Shown here: positions 56,601 to 64,000 of the stretch, one piece after another
Layout of the letters: each line of letters opens with the position of its first letter
Numbering within the stretch: position 1 is the first letter of the stretch
DNA from: Lenzites betulinus
Taxonomy: Eukaryota > Basidiomycota > Agaricomycetes > Polyporales > Polyporaceae
Assembly (NCBI GenBank): GCA_022264855.1
Contig: JABYQU010000084.1
Location: 1-64,000 of the forward strand
Reading direction: 5' to 3'
DNA length: 64,000 nt
Notes under the pieces: model-generated
Database searches by the model: none
The model's input: the letters and a program-made list of their open reading frames with translations, nothing else
Told to the model about the DNA's origin: nothing
Made by a program: the position numbers and the translations under genes

Positions 56601-56662
56601 GCGAGAGTGGGGAGTGCGTCGGGAGGGTGAACGTGGAGGTCGTAGAGAGGAAGTCGGGGTGA
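53630..56662 (+). CDS. AXL2: Axl2-like cell-surface polarity protein (cadherin-like repeats, one membrane helix)
   Basis: The frame is open for 1,010 codons. Residues 1-20 are a signal peptide (LPLLFSALLAGASS). Dystroglycan-type cadherin-like modules follow: LPAWLSFDPGTLTLHGTPD, ITVTATDPQ, LPDWINFNERALTFGGVTP, SWLRYNDTSKTLSGQPP and LSFDPSSAQLTGTIP. Many N-x-S/T sites lie in the ectodomain. One membrane helix lies near 475-497 (LKIAFGVISAFVAIAVAFAV), then a Ser/Pro-rich cytoplasmic tail. The order equals yeast Axl2/Bud10, a landmark of axial budding that anchors septins and polarity proteins. A likely 54-nt intron (56208-56261, GTGTGT ... CACTAAC ... TTCACAG) contains no stop and keeps frame, giving 992 aa if removed. 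The gene sits directly downstream of BUD6. Confidence 0.85.
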   Translation: MLTTRYLPLLFSALLAGASSMVSVSDNLPDQLPPIARIHTPFTWTISNNTFLSSANTTLTYSASALPAWLSFDPGTLTLHGTPDTDAEGSPRITVTATDPQSSDSASTSVTLCVTSYPPPELHIPVEAQFTDKNPSLSSVFLVTNNSALYNSRPTLRVPPKWSYSIGFQYDTFTAPNSLYYAATQADGSPLPDWINFNERALTFGGVTPHPEELTGPRTVSLVLHASDQEGYSAASVPFDLVVAAHDMTLAIPSLPTINVTVDTPFELTLNSAADFSGVLIDNEPLAPSNITVLDIDTSGLESWLRYNDTSKTLSGQPPSDFSSGILPVVLTSSVNQTVQTTVTIAAVPSFFSTPDLQPVLITPGNAFFFDLAQYFSNSSGLGNQNSGVNLTASFDPTDAGDHLSFDPSSAQLTGTIPSDVSYPHITVTFTAYSRITHSTSHTTLPLSLSTSDYGNQHNKTGGLSTASRAKLVLGLKIAFGVISAFVAIAVAFAVLRRCTHVPDSAVVGEEARHAWTDAEKRWYGIGIEVDGEAYVPKDEEGYGWAQGAGPSSPGKEGTGFGVALSRVLTRTFSNTTGAANPRSPLSPVGLPQSPGVMRKVEFMGKLRTTARIVSEKYRRVVSGGPKRPVISKPTLIMTSDTRATALSRPSIDGLPMTIDSISEMPHFDASRYAPSGLTSLIDSPSSSTDARSVPRRRADFAPPRMISAPAPAHTKSERQSMKSVASSFATSSSANTHEAEAVVQRARAVSVRSAVSALSFTSQGEVGQNGRPRLVPFTSATRVPVPKLPTSFFSPDPNEPVAAPTPEGAGPKRVASQMAKVFRNVGGAAPPPPAEDELSTGIEYVRALGDDGRSLASRGVSSSLIQLRGRTLTYFTATVNPSPVPSFSSLESSHHGHDAGSAPVPRMLARVGERFRYRVTTTAATTLTGDKPVLLVARLTSGRPLPRFMKADFNAVPSGTGARVERRVVELSGTPIGAEVGELEIGVYVRESGECVGRVNVEVVERKSG

Positions 56663-56962
56663 GCGTTAGCGCGTAGAATGACCTATACGCCCTGTTGCGT
56701 TGACGCAGGGGCTGCCGTGGACGATGTCTGGCTGTTTGTTGTGTATCTGTATGCCGTTGTACATCATTAGTTGGAGGAATGAGAACATGTCTATCTGACA
56801 GAACGTGAGATTTAGTAACTCAGTAAGAGAGTAGCGGCCGAATGTGTTGCCAAGTTCACGTCTTGCCGCCCAGCAGCGCTCAGCAACGAATGACCTTCCC
56901 TTCAGACTTCAGATCTTCAGCTTCAATATGCGAGGCCGATGAAAGCCGAGGACCGAGTTGTG
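56663..56962. other. AXL2 3' flank
   Basis: A 300-bp 3' region leads up to the foldback element. No gene was seen. Confidence 0.5.
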
Positions 56963-56971
56963 GGACCGGCC

Positions 56972-58436
56972 CAGGCTCCTAAACCAGCCGTCCACAGCGT
57001 TCTCGTTCCCAGAGTGTTAGTAGCGTAGGTCGAATTTTATCCGAGACGGGCGTTTTGTATGATACCAAAAAAGGATATGTCATAAACCGAGGTTAGGTAA
57101 TATGTTGCAGACGGAGACTTTCCTGATTAGGCCTGAGTAAGGGAAGAGAACGCTGTAGGACGGCTGGCACAACTTGTCAGACGCCCGTGAAGCGCTCACT
57201 TCGGGTAACCTAGATTTATTGATATGCTGTGCCAATAAACGACTCTCTCGTTCGAATAAGTCTGAACGAATACTGATTCCCTCGCGCGGGGCGTCTCATC
57301 GCGCGCACTCCTGGACGACCGCGTCCCGTCTCGCCGTCGGTCCTCGGCGGGGATTTATGTATTGTATTGATATCCCGCGATAACTAGTTGGTTTTGAGCA
57401 CGCGCGGCAAACACGCGGGATCCTCGACGGCTCGCGCGGGGGACACGCGCGCGGCGCGCGGATGCAGGCGACAGTATCGCGCCGTCGGCGCTGACAAGGG
57501 CGGGGCTGCAGCGCGCGAGCCTCGACGGCTTGGCATCCTCGACGGGATGGCGAACGCGGAGCGGCGCACCTGCGGGTGCGTGTTCGGTGCTCGCGCGCGC
57601 CGCAAGCCTTGAGCCGCGCGAGGCACAAGCCAAACAGTTACACTTTGAATGCTCGCTCTGTCAGGCACGCAGGGGGTGTCATGGACGTTTAGTGCGAATG
57701 ACAATGAGCTTGCAGAGTCCAACAGGCCGAGTACCTACCTCGCGCAGCTGGTCTCCCGCACGCGCAAAAACAGTAGCTAGACTGCCTCGCGCGGCTCAAG
57801 GCTTGCGGCGCGCGCGAGCACCGAACACGCACCCGCAGGTGCGCCGCTCCGCGTTCGCCATCCCGTCGAGGATGCCAAGCCGTCGAGGCTCGCGCGCTGC
57901 AGCCCCGCCCTTGTCAGCGCCGACGGCGCGATACTGTCGCCTGCATCCGCGCGCCGCGCGCGTGTCCCCCGCGCGAGCCGTCGAGGATCCCGCGTGTTTG
58001 CCGCGCGTGCTCAAAACCAACTAGTTATCGCGGGATATCAATACAATACATAAATCCCCGCCGAGGACCGACGGCGAGACGGGACGCGGTCGTCCAGGAG
58101 TGCGCGCGATGAGACGCCCCGCGCGAGGGAATCAGTATTCGTTCAGACTTATTCGAACGAGAGAGTCGTTTATTGGCACAGCATATCAATAAATCTAGGT
58201 TACCCGAAGTGAGCGCTTCACGGGCGTCTGACAAGTTGTGCCAGCCGTCCTACAGCGTTCTCTTCCCTTACTCAGGCCTAATCAGGAAAGTCTCCGTCTG
58301 CAACATATTACCTAACCTCGGTTTATGACATATCCTTTTTTGGTATCATACAAAACGCCCGTCTCGGATAAAATTCGACCTACGCTACTAACACTCTGGG
58401 AACGAGAACGCTGTGGACGGCTGGTTTAGGAGCCTG
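56972..58436. mobile_element. Foldback (long inverted repeat) DNA transposon, 1,465 bp, 9-bp target duplication
   Basis: The arms 56972-57625 and 57783-58436 (654 bp each) are inverted copies. All reading frames in one arm reappear unchanged in the other, so they are essentially identical. The spacer 57626-57782 is 157 bp. The element starts CAGGCTCCTAAACCAGCC and ends with its exact complement. GGACCGGCC flanks both sides (56963-56971 and 58437-58445). A 9-bp duplication with very long terminal repeats fits non-autonomous Mutator-like (MULE) or foldback elements. No transposase frame is present. It lies 236 bp upstream of the siderophore transporter ATG and could affect its promoter. Confidence 0.9.
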
Positions 58437-58681
58437 GGACCGGCCAGGAGGTGATTCACCTGGAGATTGGAATAAGCGTGATGCGAAGGAAGCCGGTATC
58501 TGATAAGATTGCCGAGCTAGCCGTATGCAGCATCTCTCTGCCCTCTCTCCGTCCCCCGTCCGCACCGAACCTAACTTTGCACTCGCCGACAGCTACGCCT
58601 CCCATGGCCCCATCCTCTCTCTCTTCTCTTCCTCCGCCCACCATCTCCTCCTGATTCCTTTCCTTCTCCGCCGCACACGCG

Positions 58682-61455
58682 ATGACGCGCCGCGGGTACT
58701 CGCTCGTGCCCCAGTCGCCCTCCCCCGGTCAGCTCCGCCTCTTCTGCTCCCGACCCCGCCTTGCTGACGCCAGATCATATCTTCTGTTGTTCATTTGGTG
58801 CTGCCAGTGGGCGAGCGCAGGAGCATTTCCCCGCTCGACGCCCGTCGCTCAGTCCTTACCGCGTCTTCAATCACCGTTACGAGCTTGGCCCGAGAGGTCG
58901 TCGAAGAGATCGAGGCCGAAGAGGACGCACATGCAGGCGTCAGGGCTGTAGAAGCTGCGGAACACGTCTTTGGGCGAAGATCCCGCTGGTTTCTCTTCAC
59001 AGGGTATGTCCAAAATCTGAGCCACGGGCGTACTTGGAATCGGGTGCTCATGCGCGGGAACGCGTAGAATCGCGCTAGCGTCCTATGTATACTCGCTTGA
59101 CAATCAGACTACCTCCAACTATCTCGCTTTCGCAACCTCGTACTTCGGCGCTCATAGTCTGATATCTTCGCTCCAAGTTGCACAGTCTATTCTCGGTGCG
59201 TTCTTCATTTCTCTGCAGGCATATGGTCCGACTATATTGCTCCTCCCTTCGGTCGTAGTTGCATGTGGGAAACCCATCATCGCAAAGGTTGCAGACGTCA
59301 CCTCCCGCGGGACCGCATACCTCGTCGTTCGTGAGTCACTTGTCCCACGCCAATGACAGTCCTTGGATTGACTCTCGGCCGCCACATAGTTATCTTCTAT
59401 GTTTGCGGTAAGCCTATACCACGCGTAGTGAGGCCTATCTCCTCATCTGTCGCAGGATATATCGTTATTGCTCTCGCGCCCAATGTCGGCGCCGTCGCAG
59501 CGGGAATCATCCTATACGCAATGTACGTGGCCACCATCGGCGGACTCGCCATACAAATCGACACTGACGTCGTGTGGTCCCCGTGCACAGCGGTTACACG
59601 TGTGTTCTCCCCAGTCACGGTAAATACGCGCGTGCTAAAATGGCTCGGAAATTAGAGGCCTCCAACTGCTCACGTCCGTCATCATTGCTGACATCACTAC
59701 CCTGCAATGGCGTGGTATTGTATCCGGAATGACCTCCCTTCCGTTCCTCGTCAACGCCTTCATTGGCTCCAACCTCTCGAACTTCTTCCTCGAGCACCTA
59801 AACTGGAGATGGGGATGTAAGCCTATCTTTGTTAATACTTTTACGCACGTCAATAGCTGACGTCCGGACAGATGCCATGTTTGCCATCTTGGTGCCAATG
59901 GCACTCTCACCGCTGATCATCACGCTTTACTGGGGCGAGCGTAAGGCAAAGAAACTCGGCTTGGTTAATGCGCCCACGCGCAGCGAACTCGTAGCCCAGG
60001 CGAATGCTAGCGCGCTCAAGCGTGTGTGGCTGTTTGCGGAACAGCTCGATCTCGTCGGACTTATCCTCCTGGGAGGCGCGGTTGCGCTCATCCTGCTTCC
60101 CATGACGCTCGCGCAGCGTGCGAAAGGTCAATGGAGTAGCCGTAAGTCATTCCATGCTACTTGCGGTAGCGATTTTCACACTCCCCATGCAGCCTCAATG
60201 ATCCTCATGCTTGTTGCGGGTTGGGTTATGCTCCCGCTTTTCGCGCTCTGGGATGGGAAATACGCCAAGCGGCCTGTGATCGCGCGGCGGTTCCTAACCA
60301 ATCGCACGGTCGTTTGTGCTGCCTGGATCGGCTTCTTCGACTTTGTACGTACTCGACACCTCATGCTACCGCTCTGGGATGACTTGCTCATTCTACCCCC
60401 TGTTTAAAGTTGTCGTACTTCTTGACATACACATACCTCTCGTCATTTGTCCTCGTAACAAAACCCTGGTGCGTAAACGTGTTGCGCTCGCAGATACACA
60501 TACTCACGCCTACCGAGCGCAGGTCGATGACGAGCGTGTTCTATTTCGGTCAGGTGCAGACATTAGGTCTCACGTTCTTCGGGATTATCGCCGGCATTCT
60601 AATGCGCTTCCTGCATCGCTACAAGGTAAATCATCCCTCCTACGTCGTTTTACGTACGTCCCGCTCACGTTAGACTCTTCCGCAGTGGATCCTATTCTGC
60701 GGGCTCTGTATCCGCCTGGTGTACGTCCCTCCCTCGGCTAGATCTCTCCTGCTCATCATCTCATGTGATCCCTCCGACCCTACACAGCGGCGTAGCGCTC
60801 ATGATACACTCGCGCGGAAGCGACGGGTCCGACGCGGAGCTCGTCTGGACGCAGGTCCTGCAAGGCATGGGCGGCGGCTTCGCGGCGATCTGCTCGGGCA
60901 TCGGCGCACAGGCGTCCGTCCCGCACGCGGACGTCGCGATGATCACCGCCCTCGTCCTGCTGTGGACCGAGATCGGCGCGGGCGTCGGCGGCAGCATATC
61001 GGGGGCTATTTGGAGCAGCGGGATGCCCGCCGCGCTCAAAGAGCATTTACCGGATCTGACCCAGGAGGAGCGGGATGTGCTATTTGGGAGCATAACGGAC
61101 GTGCGCGCGCGCCCGATGGGCGACCCGGTGCGACAGGGCGTCATCGCTGGTACGTTCCTTGTTCCTCCAGCTGGCCTTGTGTCGCATCGCCGGTGCTAAC
61201 ATCCCATACGCCACAGCATACAGCGACACGATGAAGACGATGCTGATCGTCGCGACGGTCTTGAGCATCGTCCCTGTGTTCCTCGCGCTCCTCATGCCGG
61301 ACTGGTACCTCGGCGACCAGCAGAACGCGGTCGTTTTCGATAGCGACACCGCCGCTGGCGGGGGCCGCGCAGTTCCTGCGGACGACGAGGCCGTGTACGA
61401 CGACACGGACGAGGAAGAAGATGAGCCGGAAGAGCATGAAGAGCCGGCGCAGTGA
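58682..61455 (+). CDS. Siderophore-iron transporter (Arn/Sit-type MFS)
   Basis: Start ATG 58682 (MTRRGYSLVPQSPSP), first junction 58727/58808, stop 61455; about 13 exons join in frame. The cytoplasmic N-terminus (EEIEAEEDAHAGVRAVEAAE) precedes helix 1. Family-typical stretches are SYVYSLDNQTTSNYLAFATS, GKPIIAKVADVTSRGTAYLV, YTGLQLLTSVIIADITTLQW, RGIVSGMTSLPFLVNAFIGS, LNWRWGYAMFAILVPMALSP, FGQVQTLGLTFFGIIAG and LVWTQVLQGMGGGFAAICSG. The C-terminus is acidic (DDTDEEEDEPEEHEE). The protein should import ferric siderophores by proton symport. A 9-nt micro-exon (59591-59599, CGGTTACAC) is required to read YAIGYTGLQLL across two introns. The foldback element sits just upstream, and FtsJ-like converges from the right. 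Confidence 0.9.
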
Positions 61456-61890
61456 AGGCGCGTGGTGGGGTAGAGAGTGGGTTTTGGACACTCGTGGAAA
61501 GCGGGGTTGCTGGATATCCGGATTATAGATCTACGTGTATACCTTGCGGAGGTGCTCTCTCGCTTTCTCTCGCTGTCTTGTATGGACAAGGACTCAATAA
61601 CATACCGTTACTGCCGTGTTCCGGCGCATACACGCGCGCCCGGTGCTTCAACCGTACTAGTACTAGTACATTCAGGATTCAGAGGTCCACTGTTACTCAC
61701 TAATACTTGCTAGCACTGTACTCAAAGCTTCGATGTGGCGGTGTCAACTTCGCCAACAAGAAGTGCTTTGCAAAGTTCACTGTATCAGAGTTTCGCATGC
61801 AACGATTCGTTGCGAGGTGATATATGCGATCGAAACCCGAATCAAACAGTCCGACTAGCAGAGTACTACTACATATCGTCTCCGCGACGA
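61456..61890. other. Convergent 3' region of the transporter and FtsJ-like genes
   Basis: This 435-bp stretch is shared by two 3' UTRs. No gene or hairpin of note. ACTAGTACTAGTACATTCAG near 61662 is a short repeat. Confidence 0.5.
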
Positions 61891-63215
61891 CTACACACCA
61901 GAAATGCCCTTCTTTCTGAAGAAAGACTGAAGTCCTTCCACCTGCGTTCGCCACACCCCATCCCCCAGCTCAACCAGCCGATCGACGTAATCCTCGAGCA
62001 TCGTCTCTGCAGTAACCACGAAGTCCAAGTCATTCGGGTCAAGGATCCTCCCACTCCCGTCCGGCCCTCCGAACCTCAGCTCCCGCCACAACGTCCTCAG
62101 CCCCGCCAGATACGCTAGCTTCATATCCGCACCGCGCCCTTGTCCGACGCCTTTCGCAATGGCGTAGAACGTGCTCCGATTCGTGTGCGCCACCCTCGGC
62201 TTGTGCAGCAGGAGTGAGTCCGAGAGCACGTCGAAAAGGTAGATGAGCTGCGCGGCGGGAAAGGAGTCCGCGTGCGACAGCTTGGCGACGACCGTGCCGC
62301 CCGTGGACACAGTCGTGAGCGCGATGATGATTTGGCCGATGAGCAGCGCGCCGCGATACGCGGTATGCGCGGACTTGCGCGCCGCATGCGCATCCGGATC
62401 TGGGTCTGCTGCCGCGATGGCATCCGTGTCGAGGGCGGCGGTGTACGTCCGGAGCGCGTGTGCGTCAATTATCACTAGGTCGAAGGAGGCTTCCAGGGCA
62501 GCCAGGAAGGCATCGGCGCTGGAGTCCTCGTGGAGGTCGTACAAGAGCACATCTTGCTCGACGTATTTGAATCGTGACAGTAAATATTTCTCAAGAAAAC
62601 AGTCGTGGCCTCCCAGTGCGACGGGCAACGAGATGCCAATCCCGGATGCGCTAGTATTCTTCCCGAGGATGTACCGGCTGAAGCCGCCCGGGGCACATCT
62701 AGACCGCGATGTGAGTAACGAGTGCATCTCAGTCGCCCACGTCGAGATCCCTGCTGCTGGTAGGAATGGTATGCAGACTAGATTGCAGTGGGGACCACTC
62801 ACCCGACATCGAGAAACGCGAGATCTCCCGAGCTCGGGACAACATGGCGGGCGGCATCGTCAAGCTCGCCCATGACTCGCTGCATGGTTTTGTACCAGTA
62901 GCTGTTGACCTGCTGCCTGCTGCTGTCTGCGGAGCGACGCTGATGCGCAAAGTGGTTGTTCAGCTCGTCCACCTCCCATCCCTGACCGTAAAAAGTCGCG
63001 TTCGCGATGTGCGGGGATTGGCACTCGAGTTCAGTGCTAGGAAGTGTCCAATGTGGAGCGAGGCGGCGCACCTTTGATTTTAATGCCATCAACTCTTGGA
63101 GCGAGGCCACCGGCCTCCGTGCTAGGATGGCCGCTGCATCTAGCTTGTGCGCCGATGGCCATACAGTTCCGGCGGGGATGCGGGGATGCAGCGCAGTAGG
63201 GCTTGACGAGTACAT
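61891..63215 (-). CDS. FtsJ-like RNA 2'-O-methyltransferase domain protein
   Basis: Exons 63215-62803 and 62698-61891 give 406 aa. The SAM-binding motif I spans the intron as FLDVGCAPGGFSRYIL, a textbook FtsJ/RrmJ signature. It is followed by GIGISLPVALGG and an acidic strand end (ASFDLVIIDAHAL, catalytic Asp candidate), GGTVVAKLSH (Lys) and HTNRSTFYAIAKG (Ser/Arg-rich last motif). The N-terminal 135 residues include YWYKTMQRVMGELDDAARH, often seen in fungal FtsJ-fold proteins of unknown target. The classic K-D-K-E tetrad cannot be fully assigned: the final Glu is unclear, so activity is not certain. The ATG at 63215 is preferred, though an upstream extension is open. Confidence 0.8.
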
Positions 63216-63440
63216 TGCTCCAGAAAGTGAAGCGGGTTCAACCTGTGGTTCTGGCGCCAGGGCGGGCAAGCATATATATGCATACATCAGGAAAAACCTC
63301 TTCCGTGATTTAGGCATATTTTAGGGATCCCCGCCAGCTAACTCATCTAACACCGGCTGCATCACAACTAATACATCTAAGCTCGGTGTATGATCAATAT
63401 GAGATAGATATGCACGAGACAACGACTCTAATCGAATGTT

Positions 63441-64000
63441 TTAGGACACAAGCATGTACATATATCGGTCCGAGAATGCATTCAGTAGGAATGACTGGCA
63501 TCGCTCTAATACATCGCTGCTTGACCAATCCCGGGGCGCAATCGGCCCAAATTCAGGTAATAGATGACAAGATCGCTCTATACGATCTATGGGGATGATA
63601 CTAGCCAGTCGTGCACCTTGTCTACTTACTAAACGAGTGAATCTATACAGACCATGGTTGGGATGGGCTGAGGGAGACGACGGCGTGAACCACTCAACGT
63701 AAGCCAAATGTCCATCCGGTCGTGATGATGCATCGAGCCGCGGAAAGAGACTGATCAGGTTTGCTTGAGGAATCTTAAACACTATACGGACTTGTGCAAC
63801 ACGGAACCCTTTGTGACACACATCAGTATTGATCTCGTCAAGGTAGTATTAGTAGCACAGTACCTCGAATTGCATGCGCGTCCTCAGGATCGTGCGCTCG
63901 GATGAGAACTGTGTCAAAGCGCCCGGGAACCTCCGTATCGTACTTGCCGCGTCGCGCAGGCCGTACATGGACGACATCCTGAGGCTCAGCATGTGTAACA
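63441..64000 (-). CDS. C-terminal part of a Plavaka/KDZ-type transposon protein (partial at window edge)
   Basis: The gene enters from the right edge and ends at 63441. A 3' exon begins GFRVAQVRIVFKIP and contains HLAYVEWFTPSSPSA, HGLYRFTRLV, IPIDRIERSCHLLPEFGP and SSSDVLERCQSFLLNAFSDR. An exon upstream of a GTACTG...CACAAAG intron reads VRPARRGKYDTEVPGRFDTV. This R-x-A-R...RFDT, GxRVxQVRVIF, YVEWFT and H-L-x-P-x-FGP series is what I associate with the tail of proteins linked to Plavaka/KDZ transposons in Agaricomycetes (recalled resemblance). The tail looks intact. The catalytic part is outside the window. Confidence 0.55.

Noticed and set aside
57174..58234. Mirror-image frames of 69 and 74 codons in the foldback arms as genes
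   Set aside because: They exist twice only because the arms are inverted copies; no domain or splice support.

Overview
The window is nuclear DNA of a filamentous basidiomycete, most likely an Agaricomycete and probably Polyporales-like (inference). The genes are split by many 45-70 nt GT-AG introns, several with visible CTAAC-type branch sites. The gene set is fungal: LC8 dynein light chain, XPF/Rad1 nuclease, Bud6/AIP3, Axl2, a siderophore transporter, an OPT peptide transporter and a CON-6-type protein. The right edge carries a Plavaka-like (KDZ) gene end of the kind amplified in Agaricomycetes. No ribosomal RNA gene, canonical tRNA gene or CRISPR array was seen.

Left part (1-27 kb). This is gene-poor and repeat-rich. 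It holds an F-box pseudogene next to a CTTGCATCC-motif tandem repeat, an intact SRPK-like kinase, and two nearly identical 1.59 kb copies of a locus encoding an APH-fold phosphotransferase-like protein. The copy at 15.8-17.4 kb is open; the copy at 4.5-6.1 kb is frameshifted. Between and around these lie a 522-aa unknown protein, dynein light chain, a disordered 299-aa protein and a 275-aa unknown protein. Mobile DNA here includes a head-to-head palindrome of a tRNA-derived SINE-like element (17.9-18.8 kb), a hAT-type MITE with an intact 8-bp target duplication (21.0-21.4 kb) and a degenerate tandem array (23.3-24.5 kb).

Middle (27-45 kb). A 1,634-aa NRPS-like protein carries an adenylation domain, a carrier domain and a long membrane region of the poly-lysine-synthetase (Pls) type. 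Beyond it lie a diverged tandem pair of small genes (34.8-36.8 kb), an intact OPT transporter, a second hAT-type MITE with a perfect 8-bp target duplication (42.2-42.6 kb), a small lysine-rich protein and a CON-6 family gene with a clear TATA box.

Right part (45-64 kb). This is a dense housekeeping block. RAD1/XPF (minus) and BUD6/AIP3 (plus) share a 424-bp promoter region, and AXL2 follows BUD6 directly, so two polarity genes are adjacent. A 1,465-bp foldback transposon with 654-bp inverted repeats and a 9-bp target duplication sits between AXL2 and a siderophore-iron transporter gene that contains a 9-nt micro-exon. An FtsJ-like RNA methyltransferase gene converges on the transporter, and the window ends inside the transposon-type gene.

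All gene models were built by eye from reading frames, splice signals and protein motifs. Exon edges are predictions. No similarity search was run.
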